DNA from: Calothrix anomala FACHB-343
GTDB taxonomy: Bacteria > Cyanobacteriota > Cyanobacteriia > Cyanobacteriales > Nostocaceae
Direction of reading: 5' to 3'
Length of the DNA: 64,000 nt
NCBI RefSeq assembly: GCF_014696435.1
Contig: NZ_JACJQG010000004.1
Coordinates: 62,001 to 126,000 of the forward strand
The notes below the pieces were generated by a model. That model had not been told where the DNA came from and made no database searches. It saw only the letters and a program-made list of their open reading frames with translations. A program made the position numbers and the translations under genes. Below, piece after piece: positions 54,604-63,652 of the stretch. How positions within the stretch are numbered: position 1 is the first letter of the stretch; each line of letters starts with the position of its first letter.

Positions 54604-55222
54604 GTGCTTCTAGGGATAAAACGTAAACACTGCTTTGGGGAATCTGGACAATTCTGGTATTTTCTGCGGAACGCAAACCGGAAACTAAGCCAATAGCGCT
54701 TCCCAGCATTGCACCTCTATCAAATTGTTCCGGATCGCCATTGCTAATAAAGCCTAAAGTACTGCCAGTAATTCTACCCCAAACAGAACCATTTTCTACA
54801 GCTTTATCATTAGCTCGTTTTTGGGTAATAGTAGTACCAGGAATCATTTGACTCGATGCTTTAATCGAGACAATTCGCCCATTAATTACTAAGGATTGGG
54901 CGATAATTTTCGCACCGCCATCAGTCGGTTTTAAAACAATAGTTACCGGAGTATTTTCTGGTGCTACAACATTACCTTGAGCATCTTTAATTGCACTGGC
55001 TAAAGGAAGTGTCAAAGGATAATCTTTCTTTTGCCCCACATCAACAGTTACAGGGGCAGGAAAGGAGACAATAATAGCTGTATCTTGAGGGATAGTAATC
55101 TCTTGAGAAATTGCTTGGGGTTGAGGTGCTACGCTAGGAACTTGTTGCGCCATAGCTGGAACTGTAACAGCACCTAATAAAGATAGAGAACAAGCAAGAT
55201 TTAAGAGAATTTGAGTTTTCAT
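54581..55222 (-). CDS. Secreted protein with glycine-rich C-terminal segment, unknown function
   Basis: 213 residues. The signal peptide (MKTQILLNLACSLSLLGAVTVPAMAQ, cleavage after AMA) directs export. The mature part has VDVGQKKDYPLTLPLASAIKDAQGNVVAPENTPV and VINGRIVSIKASSQMIPGTTI, a beta-rich layout seen in other cyanobacterial envelope proteins, then DRGAMLGSAIGLVSGLRS, a hydrophobic glycine-zipper-like piece. The 3' end overlaps the CHAD gene end by 23 bases tail-to-tail. Family not recognised. Confidence 0.8.
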   Translation of the reverse strand: MKTQILLNLACSLSLLGAVTVPAMAQQVPSVAPQPQAISQEITIPQDTAIIVSFPAPVTVDVGQKKDYPLTLPLASAIKDAQGNVVAPENTPVTIVLKPTDGGAKIIAQSLVINGRIVSIKASSQMIPGTTITQKRANDKAVENGSVWGRITGSTLGFISNGDPEQFDRGAMLGSAIGLVSGLRSAENTRIVQIPQSSVYVLSLEAPIQLSGR

Positions 55223-55301
55223 TGTCGTTTTCCTGTTGATATGAGTTATGTTGGCGAGGTTTTAACCCCTTCACTCCATCAATAGGTTTGCGATCGCAAT
55301 T

Positions 55302-56195
55302 TTATGCAGACTGATTATACACCTGAGTTATTAAGTTTTGTAAATCTTCAATTGTCTCAGATGCGATCGCGCCTCGAAAAATCGCTGTTAAGCTATCCAA
55401 ATCAGCAATTTGGTTAATTTGTGACATTAATTGTAATCCCTCATTACCAAATTTCATTTCCAGCGTCATTTGAAGATTTGCTAGCGTTTGTTCCCTTTTA
55501 CCCCGTTGTTCGCCTCGTTGTTCCCCACGGATTTCACCTTCGCGCAAAATTTCTTGATACCAGGGTGACTCGCGCAATACTGTCATATCCCACCTCATAA
55601 TTTGTTTAACTAAAGCGCTATCTATTACAAAAGTAGCAAAAAATGCTAAAACCGTTTCCAGTTGGTTTAATTGTTCATCCGCTTGCAATAAACGTAAGGC
55701 TTCTCTAATTTTAGATTCGTCTTCACCACCTTGAAGAATTGGTACAAAAGGCAGTAAAGATGGTACAGGTTGTTCAAAAGCGATATTAGCATCAACTTCC
55801 CACAAGTTAATTACGCGGTAATCTTGATAGGCTGCTATCCCTGCAATATTCGATTCATATCTTGTAGGAATCTCTGTATTACTCGTTTTCAGAATATTAA
55901 TTAATACAGGATAAGTTGGTAGATTATATTTTTCTTCAGCTAATCCCGCATAAGCACGCATTCTTTTTGGCATTTCTGGTTTGTAGCGCAATTGTAATTC
56001 ATTGAGAACCAGAAATTGTCCATACTGGGGACTTTCAACGCGGATGAGTACATCACTTTCACGACTAATCCATTGAAATTCTGAATTGAGGATTTCATCT
56101 GCTATTAAATCAGGTATCTGCGTTACCCACTTTACCCAATTATTTGGAGCCAAAATAATTAACTTTTTAGTGCTAATATCAGCCGATTTAGACAT
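55302..56195 (-). CDS. Rpn-family nuclease-like protein with DUF4351-like C-terminus
   Basis: 297 residues. The N-terminal part (PNNWVKWVTQIPDLIADEILNSEFQWISRESDVLIRVE, FLVLNELQLRYKPEMPKRMRAYAGLAEEKYNLPTYPVLI) matches the RpnC/YadD-like PD-(D/E)XK family with an NELQ core. The helical C-terminus ends in LQMTLEMKFGNEGLQLMSQINQIADLDSLTAIFRGAI. A charged run REGEIRGEQRGEQRGKREQ joins the two. Such proteins are multi-copy in cyanobacteria; another is at 44289-45242. An AATTACG heptamer array lies upstream between it and the methyltransferase. Confidence 0.85.
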   Translation of the reverse strand: MSKSADISTKKLIILAPNNWVKWVTQIPDLIADEILNSEFQWISRESDVLIRVESPQYGQFLVLNELQLRYKPEMPKRMRAYAGLAEEKYNLPTYPVLINILKTSNTEIPTRYESNIAGIAAYQDYRVINLWEVDANIAFEQPVPSLLPFVPILQGGEDESKIREALRLLQADEQLNQLETVLAFFATFVIDSALVKQIMRWDMTVLRESPWYQEILREGEIRGEQRGEQRGKREQTLANLQMTLEMKFGNEGLQLMSQINQIADLDSLTAIFRGAIASETIEDLQNLITQVYNQSA

Positions 56196-56249
56196 ATAAA
56201 AATCTAGATTTACCCATGCATAAAATTTATCATACTTGATTCCTAATAA

Positions 56250-56298
56250 TTAATTACGAATTACGAATTACGAATTACGAATTACGAATTACGAATTA
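56250..56298. repeat. AATTACG heptamer array
   Basis: Six or more tandem AATTACG units between the Rpn-like gene and the DNA methyltransferase, touching the last codons of the methyltransferase on the minus strand (its stop lies at 56296-56298). Confidence 0.85.
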
Positions 56299-57573
56299 TA
56301 AATAATATTTAGCAGCTTCCGACATTTTGAAATGTAATAAATTTTCATTGCCTAGTTCTTGAACTACTTCAGGTTTACATGACAATTTACCCAAGGCATT
56401 CATAACTTCTAATGCTATAGATTTAGCTAAAAGTGGCGGTACAGAGTTACCAACTTGACGAAATCCATGCCATTTAGTCACGTGAAATCTAAACCAATCG
56501 GGATAAGAATGTAACCGTGCTGCTTCTCTGACTGTGATACATCTAGGTGTAAAAGGATGAATTGGGCGAGGCGAAGTAAACGAACCGCGATACATATCTG
56601 TACCTGCTCTTAAAGTATTACAAACACCAGCCGGATGCAATTTATGAAATCGACTAATTGGTTCTCTTTCACCTTGAACTGTCGCAGCAAAACGTTCTCT
56701 AGTCGCATCTGAATGCTTGGTACGGAAGCTAGAAGAAAGAATTCGCGAATCAAATCTACGCGGGTAGGAATAATCATTATCTAAAGTCTGAATACCGCGC
56801 AGTATGAGAGCATAATTACTTGGTTTACCATATTCTGCTTCTACCCAATCTCTTAGCAGTAACTCAGGATATTGTTCTACTTCTGGGATATCGCCAATTG
56901 CATCCCAAACTGTTGGACTTATGGGTAATACAGATGATTTTTTCTTTGATGATGTATGAGGTTTAGCTATTTGCGTCAGCCGTTGGGGATATTTTGGTAA
57001 TAATACATCTTCCCTGGCACCTAACAGAAATAATCTTTCTCTCGCCTGTGGTACTCCATAATGAGCAGCGTTCAGAATTTGGTAATTTTCTGCTACTTGA
57101 TAACCTTTAAGTTGGAATTCAGTAATCAAATTTTGCAGAATTTGTTTATGTTCGCCGATGGTAATACCTCGGACATTCTCCATCACAAAAAATTTTGGTT
57201 GTAATTCCAAAACTAAGCGATAAAAATGAAATACTAAAGAGTTGCGCGGGTCATCAAAAAGCCGTTTCCCAATAATAGAAAAACCTTGACAAGGACTCCC
57301 GCAGATGACAACATCAATTTCTCGATCGCCAATTTGCGATCGCTTTCTAATCTCTTCCCCGGTAGTATCCACTACACTTTGGCATAACACCGTCCAAAAG
57401 GGAAAATTATATTCGTGAATTGCACAATGAATCGGATCAATTTCCACCGCCGCTAATACATCAAACCCCGCTTGTTCAAAGCCAAGAGTCATCCCACCTG
57501 CACCTGCGAACAAATCAACTGCAATGGGTCGTTGGCTAATGCTGAGTTCTGAATTTTTCTTTCTCAGTCTCAT
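56296..57573 (-). CDS. DNA (cytosine-5) methyltransferase, no restriction partner seen
   Basis: 425 residues with all m5C motifs in order: I VDLFAGAGGMTLGFEQAGF, IV VVICGSPCQGFS (Cys nucleophile), VI FVMENVRG, VIII QARERLFLLG, a target-recognition region (~210-340), IX CITVREAARLHSYPDWF and X RQVGNSVPPLLAKSIA. It therefore looks active. No endonuclease gene is beside it, so it may be a solitary methylase. Target sequence cannot be read from the protein. The 3' end abuts an AATTACG array. Confidence 0.93.
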   Translation of the reverse strand: MRLRKKNSELSISQRPIAVDLFAGAGGMTLGFEQAGFDVLAAVEIDPIHCAIHEYNFPFWTVLCQSVVDTTGEEIRKRSQIGDREIDVVICGSPCQGFSIIGKRLFDDPRNSLVFHFYRLVLELQPKFFVMENVRGITIGEHKQILQNLITEFQLKGYQVAENYQILNAAHYGVPQARERLFLLGAREDVLLPKYPQRLTQIAKPHTSSKKKSSVLPISPTVWDAIGDIPEVEQYPELLLRDWVEAEYGKPSNYALILRGIQTLDNDYSYPRRFDSRILSSSFRTKHSDATRERFAATVQGEREPISRFHKLHPAGVCNTLRAGTDMYRGSFTSPRPIHPFTPRCITVREAARLHSYPDWFRFHVTKWHGFRQVGNSVPPLLAKSIALEVMNALGKLSCKPEVVQELGNENLLHFKMSEAAKYYL

Positions 57574-57702
57574 TTATAATTTAGACTTTGACCTATAAAA
57601 TCTGTTGCGGTGCGTAAACCAGCGATAACACGGAAATTATAATTTAAAGCAACATATTATATCACATCTCACCCAAAAAATTAATAATTTAGAGATGACC
57701 CT

Positions 57703-57730
57703 TGTACAGACGCGATGAATCGCGTCTCTA
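57703..57730. repeat. GTACAGACGCGAT palindrome, second copy
   Basis: Same 28-base palindrome as at 51758-51785 (AGACGCGAT / ATCGCGTCT), about 60 bases upstream of ddl. Confidence 0.6.
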
Positions 57731-57793
57731 GCAAATGACAAATGACCAGGTTGTGATACGCTAACTGCGAGACAAAGCTATTAGGTACTGAAG

Positions 57794-58864
57794 ATGACTA
57801 AACTGCGGGTAGGTTTGCTGTTTGGCGGTCGTTCTGGAGAACATGAGGTTTCAATTAGTTCAGCCAGAGCGATCGCAAAAGCTTTGAGTGCAGATACAAA
57901 TGCTAGTAAATATGATATTCTGCCATTTTACATCCAAAAAGATGGTTTTTGGCAAGCAGGAGAAATTGCGCAACAAGTTTTAGACTCTGGCGCTGTTTAT
58001 CAAAGTTCTGTTACCTCTCCGAATCTTTGGCAATTTCCTCCCCAAACACAAGAAGTAGATTTATGGTTTCCCATTCTCCACGGGCCGAATGGGGAAGATG
58101 GGACAATTCAAGGGTTACTCAGTCTCATGCAAGTTCCTTTTGTCGGTTCTGGGGTGTTGGGTTCAGCTACGGGGATGGATAAAATTGGTATGAAAATTGC
58201 CTTTGCTCAAGCTGGACTACCCCAAGTCAAATACAAAGCAGTCACGAGAGCGCAAATTTGGTCAAATCCTTGTGTATTTCCCAAATTATGCGATGAAATT
58301 GAAGCGGAACTCGGTTATCCCTCCTTTGTCAAACCCGCAAACTTAGGTTCATCGGTAGGAATTGCCAAAGTGCGATCGCGCCAAGAATTAGAAGCGGCGT
58401 TAGATAATGCAGCTAGTTACGATCGCCGGATTATAGTGGAAGCTGGAGTTGTCGCCAGAGAAGTAGAATGTGCGGTTTTAGGTAACGATCAACCCCAAGC
58501 CTCGGTTATTGGCGAAATTACTTATAATAGCGATTTTTACGATTACGAAACAAAATATACTCAAGGACTAGCAGATTTACTGATACCTGCTGTTTTACCA
58601 GAAGCGATCGCTAGTCAAATCCAAGACATGGCATTAAAAGCCTTTGCTGCTGTAGATGCTGCTGGACTTTCCAGAGTAGATTTCTTTTACGTAGAAGCCA
58701 CAGGAGAAGTGTTGATTAATGAAATCAATACCCTACCGGGATTTACCGCAACTAGTATGTATCCTCAACTTTGGGCACACAGTGGAATCTCTTTCCCGGA
58801 ATTAGTCGATAAATTAATCCAACTAGCTATAGAGAGAGATGCTACAGCCGCAGGAAAGAGTTAG
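57794..58864 (+). CDS. ddl: D-alanine--D-alanine ligase
   Basis: 356 residues, ATP-grasp. It starts [24 protein letters not shown]; it shows [49 protein letters not shown], and [15 protein letters not shown]. It joins two D-Ala with ATP for the UDP-MurNAc-pentapeptide terminus. The Tyr normally in the SxxY substrate loop ([16 protein letters not shown]) is kept, so D-Ala-D-Ala rather than D-Ala-D-lactate specificity is expected. Confidence 0.96.
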   Translation: MTKLRVGLLFGGRSGEHEVSISSARAIAKALSADTNASKYDILPFYIQKDGFWQAGEIAQQVLDSGAVYQSSVTSPNLWQFPPQTQEVDLWFPILHGPNGEDGTIQGLLSLMQVPFVGSGVLGSATGMDKIGMKIAFAQAGLPQVKYKAVTRAQIWSNPCVFPKLCDEIEAELGYPSFVKPANLGSSVGIAKVRSRQELEAALDNAASYDRRIIVEAGVVAREVECAVLGNDQPQASVIGEITYNSDFYDYETKYTQGLADLLIPAVLPEAIASQIQDMALKAFAAVDAAGLSRVDFFYVEATGEVLINEINTLPGFTATSMYPQLWAHSGISFPELVDKLIQLAIERDATAAGKS

Positions 58865-59053
58865 CCGCAGCCATGCAGTTAATAAACAGTTTTAGAGGCA
58901 ACAAAAATCAGATTTTTGGGCAAAGTTTGCAGATTTAGTAGCTTAAACTGCAAACAAAAGTTACTTCATTACAAAATCTGACTACGGATACATGATACTT
59001 GCTTCCTCCAGTATGATCTTGGATCTAGAGGGGTACAAATCTGAAAGTAATCT

Positions 59054-59713
59054 ATGGAAAAAAGTCAGACTGTACAGCACGAGCCAACCCAACCTACTGG
59101 GGTCACTCCAGAGCTGACAAACAGTAAATCGAGAACCATCCGTAGCTCGCAATTTCTGATACATCTGCTCACGCGCCATCCTTGGCTGTTGTTGATTGGG
59201 TTATCAGCAATATTTGTTGCAAGTGCTGTGCTTGCTTTATATAACCTGGGTTCTGTTGGGAATGTACAACAGCCAGAAGAGATAGAGAAAAATCTAGATG
59301 TCGCCACCGTAGCCGAAGCAGTCAATAATACGCCCTCTGAGAACAATAATCCCACACCTTTGTGGATGGTTGCAGCGATCGCTCTCAGCTGTGCTAGTGG
59401 ATGCTTCATCATTTTGCGCGTCCTCAACCGTCCAGCAAATGGTAAAACAATCCACAAAACAGCTAGACGTTATCCCATCCGCACAGTCCCCAGCAAACCA
59501 CCAACAGTAGAACCATCACCAGCCAAAAATCCTCCGGTTTTTGTCCCATCCTCATCACTCACTCCCCTAGTTTCCATGCAATCTCAGACAAAACCGCGCA
59601 TGACAGTTCTACCACCAGAACAAAGCTATCGTCCAGAAAAAAGCAAAGAGTCTTTAGCAGATTTAATGGATATACGTAAGCAGAGTTCTTTGTCTGCAAT
59701 TTTACGCAACTAA
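59054..59713 (+). CDS. Two-span membrane protein of unknown function
   Basis: 219 residues. A polar N-terminus precedes membrane span 1 (WLLLIGLSAIFVASAVLALYNLG, ~49-71) and span 2 (LWMVAAIALSCASGCFIILRVL, ~102-123). The C-terminal ~95 residues are basic and Pro/Ser-rich, with a short helix at the end (KESLADLMDIRKQSSLSAILRN). No family is recognised. It is 190 bases after ddl, with a terminator hairpin at 59741-59772. Confidence 0.75.
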   Translation: MEKSQTVQHEPTQPTGVTPELTNSKSRTIRSSQFLIHLLTRHPWLLLIGLSAIFVASAVLALYNLGSVGNVQQPEEIEKNLDVATVAEAVNNTPSENNNPTPLWMVAAIALSCASGCFIILRVLNRPANGKTIHKTARRYPIRTVPSKPPTVEPSPAKNPPVFVPSSSLTPLVSMQSQTKPRMTVLPPEQSYRPEKSKESLADLMDIRKQSSLSAILRN

Positions 59714-59740
59714 TCATTCTGTATAATTCACTGTTTTTTC

Positions 59741-59772
59741 AATCAGGTTATGGTAATTCCATAGCCTGATTT
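59741..59772 (+). terminator. Intrinsic terminator after the two-span membrane protein
   Basis: AATCAGGTTATGG pairs with CCATAGCCTGATT (one wobble pair) around TAATT and is followed by TATTATTT, 28 bases past the stop. Confidence 0.75.
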
Positions 59773-59804
59773 ATTATTTAAGCGAATGTGCTTCTAATAT
59801 TGCA

Positions 59805-59905
59805 GTCAACCGTCAACCGTCAACCGTCAACCGTCAACCGTCAACCGTCAACAGTCAACAGTCAACCGTCAACCGTCAACAGTCAACCGTCAACCGTCAA
59901 CAGCC
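59805..59905. repeat. TCAACCG / TCAACAG heptamer array
   Basis: About 14 tandem 7-base units (TCAACCG with some TCAACAG), the longest simple array in the window. Similar units occur at 29355-29372. There is no spacer/repeat structure, so it is not CRISPR. Confidence 0.9.
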
Positions 59906-60053
59906 CTCACAATAGATTGCATTCTAGCGAAAATGCCAAATTGGCAACCCACTGACAGTTAGTAAAATTAAAATAAATTAGATAAACGACTTCAAGGGTA
60001 TTGTTATCAGGGTCTACCAAGCTCTTAAATCGCAATTAATTATTGATGTATTA

Positions 60054-60803
60054 CTAAGCATGTAAAAGATAGTTTAGTTCTGCAGATAGCCATTCTTTAA
60101 ACATTTTATCCAAAATTTCTTGATGTCTTTCTGGCGTTAACTCAGCCGGAATAAATTCTTCTACCATAAAAATGTAACTGGCTTGGTCTACAATTAGCGG
60201 CCCTAATAAATCTCCTGGCCTAGTACTAAACACAACTGCTGCGATATCTGGCTTCAAATTCCAACGATAAAATTTGCCTTCATAGCCACAATTAATGCGG
60301 CGTCGCTCATCAATATCATAAATGTGCGCAGCTTCATAAAAGCTGAGTTCGCCTTCTTCAATTTGATAACAAATTTCTTGAGCTAATTGTATATGTGGGA
60401 CTACTATCTGATAAAGAATAACTTGATCGTAATCAAGCTGATTTTCAGAAAAATATTTTTCCACATCTCTATTAAATAAACTCTGCGATAATTTTTTACT
60501 CAACAAACTATCGCGAATTCCCGCTTCCCAATCATCCGCAACAATTAGCTGATCTGCTAGCCATGCTAAAGTATCGCTGGCTTTGACTAAACGATTTTCA
60601 TAGCGTAGTCTATCCGCTTCTGTCTGGATTTCTTCAGGAGTTAATGTTATTCCTCTTTCTTGGGCTGCACGATTAATAATTTTTTGGTATAAAATATTAT
60701 TACATAACTCTTTAACCTGTAAAGTCTTTTTGAGATATTCAATAATCTCTTCGGGAAAAATAATATGGCCTTTGAAGTCAATCATTTTTGTCTGTGTTGT
60801 CAT
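60054..60803 (-). CDS. Parvulin/SurA-like peptidylprolyl isomerase family protein
   Basis: 249 residues, no signal peptide. The N-terminal helices (CNNILYQKIINRAAQERGITLTPEEIQTEADRLRYENRL) resemble the SurA/PrsA chaperone part; the C-terminal ~110 residues look like a parvulin domain (YDQVILYQIVVPHIQLAQEICYQIEEGELSFYEAA, PGDLLGPLIVDQASYIFMVEEFIPAELT). Genes like this commonly sit with C39-type ABC exporters and HlyD adaptors in Nostocales, where they may handle the secreted peptide. A HlyD gene lies 1.3 kb upstream on the same strand. Confidence 0.8.
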   Translation of the reverse strand: MTTQTKMIDFKGHIIFPEEIIEYLKKTLQVKELCNNILYQKIINRAAQERGITLTPEEIQTEADRLRYENRLVKASDTLAWLADQLIVADDWEAGIRDSLLSKKLSQSLFNRDVEKYFSENQLDYDQVILYQIVVPHIQLAQEICYQIEEGELSFYEAAHIYDIDERRRINCGYEGKFYRWNLKPDIAAVVFSTRPGDLLGPLIVDQASYIFMVEEFIPAELTPERHQEILDKMFKEWLSAELNYLLHA

Positions 60804-61367
60804 TGTTTTAAATGTTGAGTAAGAATTACAAATTTTAAGATATTTAAATTATAAGAATCGCTCACAGCCCCTTGTGCGATCGCTTCTCTACTTAGATTTC
60901 CAGCGTCTAAATTGCATAACTACTAATAAAGGCTGTTATCCTGACGATGGATCGTGCAACTTACAGCTATTTTCAGGTAAATAGACCACGCTGTAGGGGC
61001 ACGGCATTAGTAAAATTATTGTATGTACCAACAGATTGTCGGTGCCGTGCCCCTACGATAGATGTGGTTCAAATAGGTGAAAACTGCTGTAAAAGCAGAA
61101 TTTATTTGGACATATTAATCCACAGTAGAAATGGTACATTCTACTTGAGAAAATTAGCTTTCACACAGGGCAGATTAATTTATATTTATAGATTAAAGAA
61201 TTCTGCCAAAAAAAGGTGGTCATTTTGGCGAAAAATATTTTTATTTATCTGGATATACTTACTAGCTGCATCCAAATTGGTGAGAAAAAAATCTCAGGAT
61301 ATGTAGTATCTGTAGGATTGGTATTGCTACGTATATTTGAAAATTTATACCAATACTGCTAACTAAA

Positions 61368-61509
61368 TAGGACTTACGCAGTGTCAGATATTTTTCATGC
61401 TTTTTGTCAATGGTCAATAGTCCATAGTCCAAAAACCTGAATTTTGACCATTGACTTTTGACTTTTGACCAGCCTTGTCAGGATTTTTGTGTTCGGTGCG
61501 TAAGTCCTA
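61368..61509. mobile_element. MITE-like element with perfect 13-bp terminal inverted repeats
   Basis: TAGGACTTACGCA at 61368-61380 and its exact complement TGCGTAAGTCCTA at 61497-61509 bound a 142-base element with no gene. The inside carries TTTTGAC/ATTGAC heptamer-like repeats. A similar end sequence (TTAGGACTTATGCA) is at about 2148-2161, possibly a remnant. Confidence 0.8.
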
Positions 61510-61559
61510 ATAAATAGATACCCGACCTTTTGAAAAAGCCGGGGGCTGAACAATATGAA

Positions 61560-61586
61560 AAATCCTCATTGAGTGAATGAGGATTT
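61560..61586 (-). terminator. Intrinsic terminator of the hetP-like gene
   Basis: AAATCCTCATT and AATGAGGATTT form a perfect 11-bp stem with a 5-base loop. On the minus strand it ends in TTTTT, 42 bases past the stop. Confidence 0.85.
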
Positions 61587-61627
61587 GATCGGCTGTCAAA
61601 GCTCAAAAGTCTAGCCAGTAGTTGCAG

Positions 61628-62044
61628 CTATTTTAAAGAGTCGCGAGAATGGGTAATCAGGTTTTGATTAACGGCTTCGGGAAACAACAACAAATTATTA
61701 CCGCCTTTGAGACTAGCCTGTTTTTTATCAGATGTTTCCAGATAATCTAGGTCATGAATTTTATTTAAACCCTGAGAACCACCTTTGCTAGTGGAGAGGT
61801 TAGCTGACAAGCTTCTATTAGTAGTCGAGACAATTGTACTTTGAGGTTGGCTATTTTCTTTAATTAAACGGCTGTAAGTTCTTTGGGGAATAAAGTGCAG
61901 GGGATTGTAACCCACAAAACGGAGTAGTAGGACACAAGCCCAAGAATATCTACCTTCAGTAATAGCTTCTATAACTTGATTCAATTGTTCAGAACTAATA
62001 GCTTTTTGATAATTTTTTGGTTGAGAGGAAACTTGGTAGCTCAT
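61628..62044 (-). CDS. HetP-family heterocyst commitment protein
   Basis: 138 residues. The core EQLNQVIEAITEGRYSWACVLLLRFVGYNPLHFIPQRTYSRLIKEN (~20-64) is the HetP signature, and HDLDYLE (~98-104) matches the second conserved piece. HetP and its homologues set the timing and commitment of heterocyst formation with HetR. Several paralogs exist per genome, so this need not be hetP itself. It lies 36 bases downstream of a HlyD-type gene on the same strand, recalling the hetC-hetP neighbourhood, where HetC is an ABC exporter. Confidence 0.88.
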   Translation of the reverse strand: MSYQVSSQPKNYQKAISSEQLNQVIEAITEGRYSWACVLLLRFVGYNPLHFIPQRTYSRLIKENSQPQSTIVSTTNRSLSANLSTSKGGSQGLNKIHDLDYLETSDKKQASLKGGNNLLLFPEAVNQNLITHSRDSLK

Positions 62045-62080
62045 ACAATTAACCCTTATTTTACTAGACTACATAGAAGT

Positions 62081-63652
62081 TTATAAATTGAGTCCGCCTT
62101 TTTGTAGCTGCTTAATTGGTTCTAGCAGCATATCTGCAATGCGACGGCGACGGATAATAATCTCCGCACTAGCTGTCTGACCGGGTTTAAATTGGATAGT
62201 TTGCTGGCGTGTTTTCACATAATTCCGGTCTAGGGCGATTCCCACCCGGTAGACAGCTCCTAGTTTTTCATCGGGCTGACTATCTGGGGAAATAGAGATC
62301 ACTTTACCTGTAATCACACCATAATCTTGATAGGGATAAGCATCAAATTTTACTTTGGCGCTGTTTCCTACTTTAATAAAGCCGGCTTCTTGAGTAGGTA
62401 ATACAGTCTCTAGAATTAATGGTGCATTTTCAGGAGCAACTTCCGCGATTATTTGTCCTGGTTGAACTACTTCTCCACTATTTTTAATATTCAAAGACAG
62501 AATCATTCCATTCACCGGAGCAGCTAAAGACAGCTGTTTTAACAGCGCTTTGGACTGTTGCAGAAGTTTTTCTGTCTGCTGCATTTTGGCGTATAACTGA
62601 GTTTTTTCTACTTGCAGTTTTTGAATTGTTTGTTGAGTCTGAATTTGGACTGTGTTACCTTCAGCTTGCTTTTGAGCTAGTTGTTCTTGTAGTTGTTGAG
62701 CTTCTGCAAGAACTTGGCGTAAGTCTGCTTGTAGTCGCTTGGATTCTGTGAGCGTTTGTTGGCTTTCTCCTATTTGTTGGGTAATAGTTCGTTGGCGATC
62801 GCCTAGATTTTGCTGTGCTTGAAATATTTGGTCTTTGGAGATTGCGCCTTGGTCTGCTAAAGATTTTAACCGTTCTAATCTTTCCTGTTCCGCACTAGCA
62901 GCCACATTTAGCTGGGCTACAAGTGATTTGTTAATTTCGGCTCTTTGTTGTCCTTGGGCGATCGCTACTTTTTGACTCTCAATTTTCGCTTGAGCTTGAT
63001 TAATAACTGCTTCTTGCGCTTTGATTTCTGCATTATTAATCGCTAGACGGGTTTTCGCTTCTAATTGAGTTTTGTCTATTAAAACTTGGGTTTGAATTAA
63101 TTGTGTTTTATAAGAGGCAATTTCTTGGGCTAACCGCTCAACTTCATTGACAGCAATTTCGCGGTCAAGTTGTGCTATTACCTGTCCTCTGATTACCGTA
63201 TCCCCTTCTTTGACATCCAGACGCGCTACTTTCCCAGAGACAACTGTATTGATTTTATATGGCTTTCCTTGGGGGACTAATCTACCAGAAGCTTTACCCA
63301 CTTCGTCAATTTGTCCCACTGTCGCCCAAACCATAACAGATATCCCAAACAGAATTCCCGCCAGCAGTATGTGATAGGGAAGAGCAGAGGGTGGATCGTC
63401 TAAAACTGTTTGTAAAGAAGCAGACCAATCACCTGATTTAGGTGGAACAGCCTGGGGAGTTGCTGGGGAAAAATCATCTGGGAAATTATGGCGCTGCTCC
63501 GTCGCTACCTCCGCAGAAGCAGCTGTCCCTCCATAAAGGTAGGCTGTTTCTTCGGCTAAATCTAGTAGTTGGTCATCTGCATCAAGAGATTTTTTCTTGA
63601 TCGCTGATGATTCTACATGTCGAGCAACTAGGGATTTTAAAGGTTGTTTCAT
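62081..63652 (-). CDS. HlyD-family periplasmic adaptor subunit of a type I exporter
   Basis: 523 residues. The cytosolic N-terminus (~1-95) is followed by one membrane span (ALPYHILLAGILFGISVMVWATVG, ~93-116), a biotinyl-lipoyl-like half (GKVARLDVKEGDTVIRGQVIAQLD), long coiled coils (~165-375, Gln/Glu/Lys-rich), the second half-motif (LAAPVNGMILSLNIKNSGEVVQPGQIIAEV) and a beta-barrel C-terminus. It would bridge an inner-membrane ABC exporter and an outer-membrane channel. The ATPase/permease is not in the window; it may lie beyond base 64000 or elsewhere. Confidence 0.93.
   Translation of the reverse strand: MKQPLKSLVARHVESSAIKKKSLDADDQLLDLAEETAYLYGGTAASAEVATEQRHNFPDDFSPATPQAVPPKSGDWSASLQTVLDDPPSALPYHILLAGILFGISVMVWATVGQIDEVGKASGRLVPQGKPYKINTVVSGKVARLDVKEGDTVIRGQVIAQLDREIAVNEVERLAQEIASYKTQLIQTQVLIDKTQLEAKTRLAINNAEIKAQEAVINQAQAKIESQKVAIAQGQQRAEINKSLVAQLNVAASAEQERLERLKSLADQGAISKDQIFQAQQNLGDRQRTITQQIGESQQTLTESKRLQADLRQVLAEAQQLQEQLAQKQAEGNTVQIQTQQTIQKLQVEKTQLYAKMQQTEKLLQQSKALLKQLSLAAPVNGMILSLNIKNSGEVVQPGQIIAEVAPENAPLILETVLPTQEAGFIKVGNSAKVKFDAYPYQDYGVITGKVISISPDSQPDEKLGAVYRVGIALDRNYVKTRQQTIQFKPGQTASAEIIIRRRRIADMLLEPIKQLQKGGLNL

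Larger units (their letters stand above)
60804..61627. repeat. Repeat-rich intergenic region between hetP-like and PPIase genes
   Basis: About 820 bases. It holds a large palindrome at 60992-61057 (TGTAGGGGCACGGCA ... TGCCGTGCCCCTAC), a MITE-like element at 61368-61509, a CCCGACC...CCGGGG hairpin at 61521-61543, and the hetP terminator. A 119-codon frame over 60947-61306 crosses the palindrome and is not credited. Confidence 0.65.

Noticed and set aside
59805-59905. Possible CRISPR array
   Set aside because: The units are 7 bases long with no spacers, and no cas genes are seen anywhere in the window.
60947-61306. 119-codon frame
   Set aside because: It crosses the GTAGGGGCACGG palindrome and shows no conserved-looking motif; probably chance.
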